This document shows positions 32,459-40,877 of a stretch of DNA of 64,000 nucleotides, one piece after another. The DNA lies in contig NZ_JNWV01000025.1 in assembly GCF_000716535.1 (NCBI RefSeq), positions 1 through 64,000 on the forward strand, written 5' to 3'. Source of the stretch: Streptomyces flaveolus. GTDB taxonomy: Bacteria > Actinomycetota > Actinomycetes > Streptomycetales > Streptomycetaceae. The notes beneath the pieces were generated by a model. That model was not told the origin of the DNA, did no database searches, and was given only the letters and a program-made list of their open reading frames with translations. Every line of letters begins with the position of its first letter. Within the stretch, counting starts at the first letter, position 1. The translations under genes and the position numbers were made by a program.

Positions 32459-34621
32459 TCACCTCGCGACTTTCGCCCAGACCACCTTGCCGGTGTCCGT
32501 CCACCGCACCCCCCACCGGGTGGTGAGCCGGTGCGCGACGTGCAGGCCACGACCGGCGTCGTCGAGCAGGCCGCCCCGCCTCAGACGTGGCCTGCCGCTG
32601 CCGGTGTCGCCCACCTCGCACAGCAGGCCGTGACCGGACCTGATCAGCCGCACCGTGATGGGGCCGGTGGCGAAGCGCACGGCGTTCGTGACCAGCTCGC
32701 TGACCAGCAGCACCACGTTCTCCCGGGTGTCGTCCCTCGTGCGCCACTGCCGCAGCAGCACGGAGACCTGCGCACGGGCACGGGCGGGCGCGTCGTCGCG
32801 GGCGGGCAGCCGCCAGGTCGCGGTGTCCCCTTTGCGGTAGCCGATCATCCGTGCGAGCAGCAGGGTCACGTCGTCGCGCTGGCGCGTGGGTGCCAGGGCG
32901 GAGACGACGTGCCGTGCGGCGTGCTGGAGGGTGTCCCAGGGGTGCACCGTGGACACGGCGTCCGCCAGCCTGCCGATGCCCTCGTCGATCGACACGGCCG
33001 GGTCCTCCACCAGTCCGTCGGTGTAGAGGGCGAGCAGGGAGCCCGGGGGTGCGCCGAACGTGTGCACGTCGAACGGTTCCCGCAGAGCGAACTCCGCACC
33101 GAGGCCGGGGTGGGGCCGGACCTCGAGCGGACCCGCGTGCCCGTCAGGGGAGACCAGGACCGGCGGGAGGTGGCCGGCGCTGGACAGTGTCACGCGCTGG
33201 CTGACCGGGTCGTAGAGGGCGATGCAGCAGGTCGAGCCGAGGGCGCTGTAGCCGGCCGTCAGTCCGGAATCGGCGTCGTCCAGCAGCGACACGGTCTCGT
33301 CCAGGTGCTCCAGCACCTCGTCCGGCGCGAGCCCCGCGGACAGCAGCGCGCGGGCCTCCATGCTGAGCTGGCCCATGGTTGCCGCGGCTCCCAGACCGTG
33401 CCCGACGACGTCACCGACCACCAGCGCGGTGCGGCCGTCCGGCAGCGGGAAGCTGTTCACCCAGTCACCGCCGACGCCCGCGCTGTCGGGGGTGGCGGGC
33501 TGGTAGACGCTCGCTATCTCGATCGTGTCGCCGCCGGTCCGGGGCAGGAGCCGGCGTTGCAGGGCCAGCACCTGCGTGTGCTCGCGCTGGTGCTGACGCG
33601 CCAGGTCGACGTGGTGGGCGGTCCTGGCCACCAGTTCCTGCAGGTCGAGCAGCTCGCTGTCGCGGAACGGGCAGTCCGCCCGCCGCCAGACCTCCGCCAC
33701 GCCCAGTACGACGGGCGGCGCGCCGTCCAGGACCAGCGGTATGCACGCCACGCCCGCCGACCGGTCACCGGGCACGAGGGCCCGCACGACCCGTGGGCTG
33801 CCGAGTACCCGCTCGACCGCCTCCCGGTCGGGTATGACGATCGTCTGGGGGGCATCGTCCCGCAGTACCGCCTGCGCCAGCAGGCGGCTCGCGTCGCTGG
33901 GCAGATCCTCGCCCGGAGTCACGTAGCCCTCGGGCCACGCCCGGTCCGGCACCAGAGCCGCCCGCCGGAGCCGGATGCGCCCCTTGGCCTTGCCGGTGAC
34001 TCCCTCGCCCGTCCACACGGCGAAGTCGAGGTCGACGGCGGCCACGTCTCCCCATGCCAACAGGGACTCCGCCAGCGACTGCGCGGTCTCGCCGATGTCC
34101 AGTGAGGTGCCGATCGCGGTCTCGGCGGCGTAGAGGTGCAGCCTCCTGGCCATCGCGATCAGGGAGACGGTCAGGCCCTCCTCAGGCGCCGCGGCGGGCA
34201 GGATGCTCATCGAGACGACCAGCTCCGACCCGTCGCCGCGCCGCAGGCGCTGAATGCGGGCCACGTGCGCCTCACCCGTCTCCACGACCTGCCGCAACCG
34301 CCGGGTGACCGTCGGTACGTCCCCGGGGGGCAGGAGATCGACGAACGGCCTCCCCACCACGGCGTCCAGGCCGCCGAACACCGGTGCGTCCAGATTGCAG
34401 CGGGTGATGATCAGATCCCTGTCCAGGTTGACCGCGCCGAGAATCTGCTCCTGACGGCGCGCTGCCGGGTCCTCCGGTACCCGCCGGTGCCTGGTGCGGT
34501 CGCCCTGCGCGTCGGCGCGACCGGCGTCGGCTGCCGCTCCGCCGCGCGGGATGTAGCGCCCCAGGGCCCTGCTGACCAGCTCGAACGCCGAAGAGGACGA
34601 TGGGGAGGGTGTGGAGTCCAT
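32459..34621 (-). CDS. PAS-GAF-PP2C (SpoIIE-type) phosphatase with C-terminal ATPase domain
   Basis: A 720-residue signalling protein. Approximate layout: PAS at 55-165, GAF at 170-340 (AESLLAWGDVAAVDLDFAVW.. to ELLDLQELVARTAHHV), a PP2C/SpoIIE phosphatase at 350-585 with GVGGDWVNSFPLPDG and VVGDVVGHGLGAAATMGQL, and a histidine-kinase-like ATPase domain at about 600-720 (VSELVTNAVRFATG, GDTGSGRPRL, DDAGRGLHVAHRL). In Streptomyces such proteins control anti-anti-sigma pathways: the phosphatase frees STAS proteins and the ATPase part acts like RsbW. No STAS or sigma gene adjoins. A strong hairpin lies just before its start. Confidence 0.9.
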   Translation of the reverse strand: MDSTPSPSSSSAFELVSRALGRYIPRGGAAADAGRADAQGDRTRHRRVPEDPAARRQEQILGAVNLDRDLIITRCNLDAPVFGGLDAVVGRPFVDLLPPGDVPTVTRRLRQVVETGEAHVARIQRLRRGDGSELVVSMSILPAAAPEEGLTVSLIAMARRLHLYAAETAIGTSLDIGETAQSLAESLLAWGDVAAVDLDFAVWTGEGVTGKAKGRIRLRRAALVPDRAWPEGYVTPGEDLPSDASRLLAQAVLRDDAPQTIVIPDREAVERVLGSPRVVRALVPGDRSAGVACIPLVLDGAPPVVLGVAEVWRRADCPFRDSELLDLQELVARTAHHVDLARQHQREHTQVLALQRRLLPRTGGDTIEIASVYQPATPDSAGVGGDWVNSFPLPDGRTALVVGDVVGHGLGAAATMGQLSMEARALLSAGLAPDEVLEHLDETVSLLDDADSGLTAGYSALGSTCCIALYDPVSQRVTLSSAGHLPPVLVSPDGHAGPLEVRPHPGLGAEFALREPFDVHTFGAPPGSLLALYTDGLVEDPAVSIDEGIGRLADAVSTVHPWDTLQHAARHVVSALAPTRQRDDVTLLLARMIGYRKGDTATWRLPARDDAPARARAQVSVLLRQWRTRDDTRENVVLLVSELVTNAVRFATGPITVRLIRSGHGLLCEVGDTGSGRPRLRRGGLLDDAGRGLHVAHRLTTRWGVRWTDTGKVVWAKVAR

Positions 34622-34638
34622 GCAGCTCTCTCAGCAAT

Positions 34639-34657
34639 CCCCGGCGCAGCGCCGGGG
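34639..34657 (-). promoter_or_regulatory. 19-base hairpin in the phosphatase 5' leader
   Basis: CCCCGGCGCAGCGCCGGGG is a perfect nine-base-pair palindrome with one central base, ending 17 bases before the phosphatase start codon (34621) and just ahead of the GAGAGAG ribosome site. It could limit translation, or be a transcription end for something upstream. It has no T tract. Confidence 0.5.
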
Positions 34658-34876
34658 CCGTACTCGGACCCGTGCGACGGGGGCCCCGAGATCCCTGACC
34701 GCACACCTCATTGAATAACAGCAGGGGTCGCTTCGCCCACACCAGCGAATCGTGGGGTGACCGCGGACAGTGAGGGATGCGGGGGCGGGCAGAGCCGTGC
34801 GCACCCTGCCGGAGGCCCTCGCATGCGCTGCCGTGCCGGGTGACCGGGCCGAAGGCGGGGAGGCTTCGCCGCTCGG

Positions 34877-35602
34877 TCAGAGAGCGGTGCCCGTCTCCTG
34901 TGCCAGTGCCTGGAGCAGACGGTCCTGGAACGTCTCGTCGTGGACCGAGCGGTGCGGCTCCTGCCGTTGGCGGTGGTACCAGTACCCGCCTGTGGTCAGT
35001 GCCTCGGGGTCGTCGCCGGAGGCGAGCCACTCCTGCGTCCGATGGCCGAGTTCGAGGTCGTCCGGTGCGTTCGGTCCGCCCATCTTCGTCGGTACCCAGC
35101 CCGGGTCCACGGCGTTGCTGAGCACGTCGGGGCGCAGGCGGGCCACCGCGGCCGCGAGCGTCGTGACGAACAGCTTGCTGTCGGCGTACGACCCCGCGCT
35201 CCGCCCCCGCCAGTCGACCCCGTCGAGCACGGGCCGCCCGCCGAAGTGCGAGCCGCTGCTGAGGTACACCAGGCGCCGCGGGCCGCGGAGCAGGGCCGTG
35301 AGCAGGTACGGGGCGATGATGTTGACCGGCATGACGGCCGGTCCGCTCCAGACGCCGGCGTTGTGGATGACGGCGCCGAGCGGATCCGCGTCGTTCAGCT
35401 CAGCGGCGATGCGCCGTACGGCGTCACGGTCCGTGAAGTCGCCGACCACGAGGTGCGCCCCACGGTCGACCAACGGGTCGAGGGCCGCCGCGCGCTCCTG
35501 GTCGCGGGCGTGCACCACGACCTCGTGTCCGGCGGACAGCAGCGAATCGGCCGCGGCGCGTCCCAGGCCGTCCGCGGAACCGGTCACCAGGATCCGGCTC
35601 AC
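34877..35602 (-). CDS. Short-chain dehydrogenase/reductase
   Basis: A 241-residue SDR: cofactor motif TGSADGLGRAAADSL near residue 7, HNAGVW as the NAG motif, Ser in YLSSGSHFGG, and a Tyr/Lys pair in SYADSKLFVTTLAAA. GWVPTKMGGPNAPDDLELG resembles atypical SDRs acting on protochlorophyllide-like or retinol-like substrates, but that is only similarity. GTG at 35602. The C-terminal part has WYHRQRQEPHRSVHDE, seen in the same subfamily. It stands alone; a VOC fusion gene lies upstream on the same strand, separated by 174 bases. Confidence 0.88.
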   Translation of the reverse strand: MSRILVTGSADGLGRAAADSLLSAGHEVVVHARDQERAAALDPLVDRGAHLVVGDFTDRDAVRRIAAELNDADPLGAVIHNAGVWSGPAVMPVNIIAPYLLTALLRGPRRLVYLSSGSHFGGRPVLDGVDWRGRSAGSYADSKLFVTTLAAAVARLRPDVLSNAVDPGWVPTKMGGPNAPDDLELGHRTQEWLASGDDPEALTTGGYWYHRQRQEPHRSVHDETFQDRLLQALAQETGTAL

Positions 35603-35776
35603 GGTCGCACCCCCTGTCGTACGCGGGATGTCCGGGAGGACGCCACCGCCGGGGGTGTCAGGGCCGCATCGGCACCGTGCAGGACCGTTCCTCGCACAGG
35701 GGTGCCTCCTTCCGTCTGGACCGGCCCCGGGCTCGTCCAGGTGCCGGGTGCGTGATCGCGGACTGCTTGTGTGGCG

Positions 35777-36475
35777 TTACCGCCGAGTGGGTTCCGGGCC
35801 GATCCAGCCGGCGGTCCCGACGCAGGCTTCGTTGCCTTCCGGGTCGGCCAGCACCCAGTGCGACGGAGCATGGGCGTCGCTCACCAACCGGCCGCCTGCG
35901 GCAAGGGCTGCCGCTATGCGCGCTTCGGCCCGGTCATAGGGCACCCAGACGTCGACGTGCACCCGGTTGCGCTGGGGACGTGGTGTGTCCATCCGCTGGA
36001 AGTAGAAGGGCGCCCCGCGGCGGTGCGGGTCGATCAAGTCCTCCGGACTGTTCGCTCGATCGGTGTAGCCGAGCAGCGCACGCCAGAACCGCACCACATC
36101 CGGCCCCGCGAGGGCATCGATGGTGACCTGGACGGTCTGAACGGCGGACGGGTCTGCCGGGATTCCGAGCGTGCGTGCCAACGCCGAGATGCGCCGGGCC
36201 AGTTCGACGTCGCGTTCGCTCAGCCCGTAGAAGTCGTCGGTGAGCGTGATGAGTCGCACGGTCACGCCGTCGTACCGCACATCGATGTCGGGGTGCCCGG
36301 CATCGACGTCGGGCAGTTCGCTGATCGCCTGCACGAGTCTCGCGCCGACCGTCAACGACCCGGCGCGGAAATACGCACAGGCTCCCTCACCCAGGACACG
36401 CCAGTCCTCCAGGCCCACGGTCTCGTGAAACCGCTGCGGCGGGACACGCTCGATCTTGCCCTCGACGTACGTCAT
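35777..36475 (-). CDS. Pterin-4a-carbinolamine dehydratase-like / VOC fusion
   Basis: A 232-residue two-domain protein. Residues 1-100 have the PCD/DCoH fold pattern: LEDWRVLGEGACAYFRAGS, then DAGHPDIDVRYDGVTVRLIT (about 58-77) and GLSERDVELARRISALA. Residues 108-232 are a VOC/glyoxalase-type domain (TVQVTIDALAGPDVVRFWRALLGY, HVDVWVPYDRAEARIAAALAAGG, HWVLADPEGNEACV). Catalytic PCD enzymes have an HHP pair and a later His; here the first His is Gly (GHP) and the later one is not evident, so dehydratase activity is doubtful. ATG 36475 fits the beginning of the fold. Confidence 0.75.
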   Translation of the reverse strand: MTYVEGKIERVPPQRFHETVGLEDWRVLGEGACAYFRAGSLTVGARLVQAISELPDVDAGHPDIDVRYDGVTVRLITLTDDFYGLSERDVELARRISALARTLGIPADPSAVQTVQVTIDALAGPDVVRFWRALLGYTDRANSPEDLIDPHRRGAPFYFQRMDTPRPQRNRVHVDVWVPYDRAEARIAAALAAGGRLVSDAHAPSHWVLADPEGNEACVGTAGWIGPEPTRR

Positions 36476-36688
36476 GCGATCAACATAGCGGGCGGTACTG
36501 ACAACGCCCCCGCGCACCGAGCCCGGGCCGCCAGGGCGGACACGTACGCGCGGTGAAGAGCCCGCACGGCGACCCTTGCGGGTGAAGGGGCTGTGCTTCA
36601 GGGAGAGGGATGCCGGCCCTGGCGGGCGAGCCGGCGGGAACGCCAGGCTGCGGACGCGTCCGCGCGCTGACCTGCGCACACTGGATGT

Positions 36689-39163
36689 ATGCGCGGGTTG
36701 ACGGCCGGCGGGGCGGCCGAGCGTGAGGACGTGCTCGCGGCCGCCGTGGTGGAGGCCGTGGAGGGAACGAGCGCGTATGCCGGCAGCGTCTTCCTGCGCT
36801 CCCGCGACCGCCGGTCGATCGTGCTCGCCGCGACGTGCGGGGTGCCGCCGTCTCTGCTGGGTGGCTGGCGCCTCATCGCGGCGGGCAGTCCGATTCCGGT
36901 CGCTGTGGCGTACACGTCCGGGCGTACGGTCCATCTCGCGAGCGCCGAGGAGACGATGCGGTTCTACCCACAGCTCGCGGTGGCTCTGCCGTATGCCTTC
37001 GGCTCCTGCTCGGTGCCGGTGCGCGCGAGTGACGGGGCGCTTTTCGGGGCGTTGGCGATCGTGTGGCCGGCCGCACCGGGCAGCGAGGGGCTGTCCAAGG
37101 CCCAGCGGCGCCACCTGCGGAGCGTCGCCGGTCGGCTCGGTGACGCTCTGGCCGAACTGCACGCCCGTACCGGCGTGCCCGTGGAGTGGGAACCGGGGAC
37201 GGCGGCCGTCGAGACCCCCGCCCACTCGGCCGCGGCCGTGCAGGTGGGTTTGTTCGACTGGGACCTCGGCTCCGGCATCCTCAGCGCCGACGACACGTTC
37301 TGCGCGGTCTTCGGTCTCGATCCCGGCGCTTTCGACGGACGCCCCGAAACATTGGCGACGCGCCTGCACCCCGGTGATCGTGCCGCCTTCCGGGCCTGCG
37401 CGCGCGAGGCAGTGGGCCAGGGCCGGATCGCCGCGCGGCGCCTGCGCGTACGGGAGGGCGGTGACGGCGGTGAAAGACACCGCACGGTGCAGCTCTGGGG
37501 CCGTGTGCCGGAAGCCGACGACGCTCGCGCTCGCACGCACCTGGTCGGCGCCGTCCTGGACGCCCGGGCGGGCGGTGCGGCCGTCGCAGCGGTCGAACGG
37601 CTGCCGGACGGGCTGTTCTCCCTCGCTCCCGACGGACGTGTCACCTACGTCAACCGCGGTGCCCTGCACCTGCTGGACATCTCCGCCGACGAGGTGCTCG
37701 GCCAGTGCCTGTGGGACGTGCTGCCGTGGCTGTCCGATCCCAGCGTCGAGTACCGGCACCGCTCCGCGATGATCTCGCAGGCGCTGTCCTCCTTCCTGGT
37801 GAGCCGGCCGCCCGACCAGTGGCTCGCCTTCTCCCTCCACCCGCAGCCCGACGGGGTGACCTGCCGGGTGACTCCCACCACCCGGCCCCCGTCCGGCGAA
37901 GCGGCTTGCGCTCCCCCACCGGCGTCCGCACCCGCTACCGCGCCGGCACGCCTGGGCGCGATGTACCACGTCCTGCAGCTCAGCTGCGCGCTGACCGAGG
38001 CGGTCACCACGCGCCAGGTCTGCGAAGTCGTCTCCGACCAGCTCCTGCCGGCGTTCGGTGGCCAGCAGATGGCGATCTATGTCGTCCGCAACAAAGCGAT
38101 GCGCCTTCTGCACCACACCGGCCACCACGAGACGTTCCTCGACTGGCTCCAGGGCGTTCCCCTGCACGCCCGCCTGCCGGGAACGGAGACCCTCACCTCC
38201 GGCGCCCCCCTCTTCATCGAGTCCCAGAAGGACCTCGTCCGGGGCTATCCGGGCATCCCCACCGGACAAGTGAGCTCTTGGGCGTATCTGCCCCTGCTCG
38301 CCTCCGGCCGCCCGGTCGGCACCTGCGTCCTCGGCTTCGACGCCCCCCATCACTTCACCGAAAAGGACCGCGGCGTCCTGACCGCGCTCGCCGGTCTGAT
38401 AGCCCAGGCTCTGGAACGGGCACGGCTGTACGACTCGGAGTTCGCCGTCGCGCACGGTTTGCAGCAGGCGCTCCTGCCACACCGCCTGCCCAAGGTGCCC
38501 GGCATCCGGACCGTGGCACGGTACCTGCCCGCCACCAGCGGTATGGACATCGGCGGTGACTGGTACGACGTCATCCCCACCGACAGCGGGGTCTGCCTCG
38601 TCATCGGTGACGTGGAGGGGCACAGCATCGCCGCCGCAGCCACCATGGCCCAGCTGCGCAGTGCGGTACGCGCGTTCGTGGCCGCCGGCCACGCTCCCGG
38701 CGACGTCATGTCAGGCGTCAACCGCACCCTCATCGACCTCGACAGCGACCTGCTGGCCAGTTGCTGCTACGTCCACCTCGAGACCGGCCGCGACCACGCC
38801 GACGCGGTCACCGCCGGCCACCCCGCCCCTTTGCTCCGCCTTCCCGACGGCACCACGAACGCGCTCGACCTCGACGTCGGAACACTGCTCGGCGTGGACC
38901 ACAGCAGCACCTACGTTCCCACCGGTATCGCTCTCCCGGTCGGATCCGTCCTCGCCCTCTACACCGACGGCCTCGTGGAGAAACCCGGAACCGACATCGG
39001 TACGGGAATCGACCGCCTGCGCGTATCGCTGGCCCACGCCCGCGCGGACTCACTGGACGAACTCGCCGACCGGCTGCTGCACCACGCCCGCGGATCCTCC
39101 TACCGGGCCGACGACATCGCCCTGCTGCTCACCGAACACGGCTCCGCCCCGATGGCGACATGA
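36689..39163 (+). CDS. GAF-PAS-GAF-PP2C (SpoIIE-type) phosphatase
   Basis: An 824-residue multi-sensor phosphatase. Approximate layout: N-terminal GAF at 10-155 (EDVLAAAVVEAVEGTSAYAG), PAS at 180-300 (FDWDLGSGILSADDTFCAVFGLD), PAS at 300-400 (LPDGLFSLAPDGRVTYVNRGA), GAF at 420-585 (TTRQVCEVVSDQLLPAFG) and PP2C at 590-820 (GMDIGGDWYDVIPTDSG, VIGDVEGHSIAAAATMAQL, ALYTDGLVEKPG). There is no C-terminal ATPase domain, unlike the phosphatase at 32459. It probably dephosphorylates STAS-type regulators in response to signals bound by the GAF/PAS domains; signal unknown. Confidence 0.9.
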   Translation: MRGLTAGGAAEREDVLAAAVVEAVEGTSAYAGSVFLRSRDRRSIVLAATCGVPPSLLGGWRLIAAGSPIPVAVAYTSGRTVHLASAEETMRFYPQLAVALPYAFGSCSVPVRASDGALFGALAIVWPAAPGSEGLSKAQRRHLRSVAGRLGDALAELHARTGVPVEWEPGTAAVETPAHSAAAVQVGLFDWDLGSGILSADDTFCAVFGLDPGAFDGRPETLATRLHPGDRAAFRACAREAVGQGRIAARRLRVREGGDGGERHRTVQLWGRVPEADDARARTHLVGAVLDARAGGAAVAAVERLPDGLFSLAPDGRVTYVNRGALHLLDISADEVLGQCLWDVLPWLSDPSVEYRHRSAMISQALSSFLVSRPPDQWLAFSLHPQPDGVTCRVTPTTRPPSGEAACAPPPASAPATAPARLGAMYHVLQLSCALTEAVTTRQVCEVVSDQLLPAFGGQQMAIYVVRNKAMRLLHHTGHHETFLDWLQGVPLHARLPGTETLTSGAPLFIESQKDLVRGYPGIPTGQVSSWAYLPLLASGRPVGTCVLGFDAPHHFTEKDRGVLTALAGLIAQALERARLYDSEFAVAHGLQQALLPHRLPKVPGIRTVARYLPATSGMDIGGDWYDVIPTDSGVCLVIGDVEGHSIAAAATMAQLRSAVRAFVAAGHAPGDVMSGVNRTLIDLDSDLLASCCYVHLETGRDHADAVTAGHPAPLLRLPDGTTNALDLDVGTLLGVDHSSTYVPTGIALPVGSVLALYTDGLVEKPGTDIGTGIDRLRVSLAHARADSLDELADRLLHHARGSSYRADDIALLLTEHGSAPMAT

Positions 39164-39259
39164 CGAGTGGTTGCCGGGTGTCGCCCCCTGGGTGGTGCAC
39201 GGCCACCCGCTCGTCCACTGCCGGGAGGCCGGTGCCGGTCTCCGAGCGTGCGGCCTGAC

Positions 39260-39997
39260 CTACCGGTGCTCGGGATTCTCGTAGTCGTGACGGCAGCCCG
39301 CGTCCCAGGCGGTGCGCTGGTTGCCGTAGGCGGGGATGCCACCCAGGTCCTTCAGCGCCCGCGCCAGGTGCAGCAGGTTCCAGGTCATGAAGGTGGTGTT
39401 GCGGTTGGTGAAGTCGTTCTGCGGTCCGCCCGAGCCAGGGTCGAGGTAGGAGGGTCCGGGCCCTGCCTCACCGATCCATCCGGCGTCGGCCTGCGGCGGG
39501 ATGGTGTACCCCAGGTGCTGGAGACTGTAGAGGACGTTCATGGCGCAGTGCTTGACGCCGTCCTCGTTGCCGGTGATGAGGCAGCCGCCGACGCGGCCGT
39601 AGTACGCGTACTGACCGGCTTCGTTCAGCAGGCTGGAGCAGGCGTAGAGCCGCTCGATCACCTGCTTCATCACAGAGCTGTTGTCCCCCAGCCAGATCGG
39701 TCCGGCCAGCACGAGGATGTCGGCGCCCATGACCTGCCGGTACAGGTCCGGCCAGGCGTCCGTCTCCCAGCCGTGCTCCCTCATGTCGGGCCACACGCCG
39801 GTGGCGATGTCGAGGTCCACCGCCCGGACGACGTCGACACGCACGCCCTGCGCGCGCATGATGCCGGTGCTCCGGTCGACCAGCCCCTGGGTGTTGCTCG
39901 TCTCCGGCGAGCGTTTGAGGGTGCAGTTGATCACCAGGGCCCGCAGGTCGTCGTACCGGGCCGGAGGTGTCTCGGTGGAGGGCGACGAAGCGGTCAT
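39260..39997 (-). CDS. Flavodoxin-fold NAD(P)H/FMN reductase
   Basis: A 245-residue protein of the NADPH-dependent FMN reductase/flavodoxin family. The N-terminal strand and phosphate loop are ALVINCTLKRSPETSNTQGL, with ADILVLAGPIWLGDNSSVMKQVIERLY as the second flavin-binding loop and YYGRVGGCLITGNEDGVKHC as the third. It probably reduces FMN, quinones or other small oxidants in the cytosol. ATG 39997 fits the fold; the upstream in-frame region lacks coding bias. The downstream neighbour on the same strand is a response regulator whose gene is transcribed towards it, without obvious linkage. Confidence 0.85.
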   Translation of the reverse strand: MTASSPSTETPPARYDDLRALVINCTLKRSPETSNTQGLVDRSTGIMRAQGVRVDVVRAVDLDIATGVWPDMREHGWETDAWPDLYRQVMGADILVLAGPIWLGDNSSVMKQVIERLYACSSLLNEAGQYAYYGRVGGCLITGNEDGVKHCAMNVLYSLQHLGYTIPPQADAGWIGEAGPGPSYLDPGSGGPQNDFTNRNTTFMTWNLLHLARALKDLGGIPAYGNQRTAWDAGCRHDYENPEHR

Positions 39998-40208
39998 ACG
40001 GTCCTCCCAGAATCCTGCCGCCACCCCTGCGCGGCGGCGCGCCCACATCCAGACCAAGCCTGTGGGCCGCCCCCGGCAGGCGCCACCACAGCGCCTCCGA
40101 ATGGCCGGGCACCCCGCGCACCCGGACGCGGGAGGTTCCCCGGCGTTCAGGGGTTGCCGTGGTCGCGGGCACACGCGGCGTCTCTCGCCGCTCCACAGCC
40201 CTGCCGGG

Positions 40209-40877
40209 TCAGGCCCGCAGGTAGGTGAGGACGGCCAGGACCCTGCGGTGGGTCGCGTCCGTCGGGGGCAGGTCCAGCTTGGTGAGGATGTTGCCGATGT
40301 GCTTGCCGACCGCTGCTTCGGAAACCACCAGTTCCTTGGCGATCGCGCCGTTGGACCTGCCCTCGGCGATCAGTGCCAGCACCTCGCGTTCGCGCGGGGT
40401 GAGCTGTTCCAGCGGATCGCGGCGGCGGCGCAGCAACTGGCGTACCACCTCGGGGTCGACCACGGTCCCGCCGTCCGCCACCTTGCGCAGCGCACCGACG
40501 AACTCCTCGACCTGGCCGACCCGGTCCTTGAGCAGGTAACCGACGCCTGATCCGTCGCCGGAGTCCAGGAGTTCGGCGGCGTACGTCCGTTGCACGTACT
40601 GACTGAGGACCAGGACCGGGAGGGTGGGGTTCTTCTCGCGCAGCCGCACGGCCGCGTGCAGGCCCTCGTCCTGGAAACCGGGCGGCATGCGTACGTCCGT
40701 CACCACGATGTCGGGGGCCTGCTCCTCGACCGCGGCGATCAGTGCCCGCGCGTCCCCGACGGCCGCCACCACCTCGTGGCCGCAGCGGTCGAGCAGGCCG
40801 ACGAGCCCCTCCCGCAGCAGCACGCTGTCTTCGGCCAGCACTACGCGGAGCGATCGCCCGCCTTGGTCAACTCGCAA
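40209..40877 (-). CDS. NarL/LuxR-type response regulator (DesR-like)
   Basis: A 222-residue regulator: receiver (LRVVLAEDSVLLREGLVGLL, phospho-Asp in IVVTDVRMPP, Ser in VLSQY, Lys in GYLLKDRVG) and GerE HTH (LTPREREVLALIAEGRSNGA..). The TTG at 40877 is preferred because GGAG sits five bases upstream; the gene overlaps the 3' end of the kinase gene by 37 bases, so they are coupled. The pair lies divergently from an ABC exporter (42319-45487), the usual arrangement for DesK/DesR-like systems controlling such exporters. A candidate operator lies at 42199-42216. Confidence 0.85.
   Translation of the reverse strand: MRVDQGGRSLRVVLAEDSVLLREGLVGLLDRCGHEVVAAVGDARALIAAVEEQAPDIVVTDVRMPPGFQDEGLHAAVRLREKNPTLPVLVLSQYVQRTYAAELLDSGDGSGVGYLLKDRVGQVEEFVGALRKVADGGTVVDPEVVRQLLRRRRDPLEQLTPREREVLALIAEGRSNGAIAKELVVSEAAVGKHIGNILTKLDLPPTDATHRRVLAVLTYLRA

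Noticed and set aside
35777..38692. Very long minus-strand open frame opposite the GAF-PAS-PP2C phosphatase
   Set aside because: It is an antisense shadow of high-GC coding; only its end (35777-36475) is a real gene, with its own start and family match.
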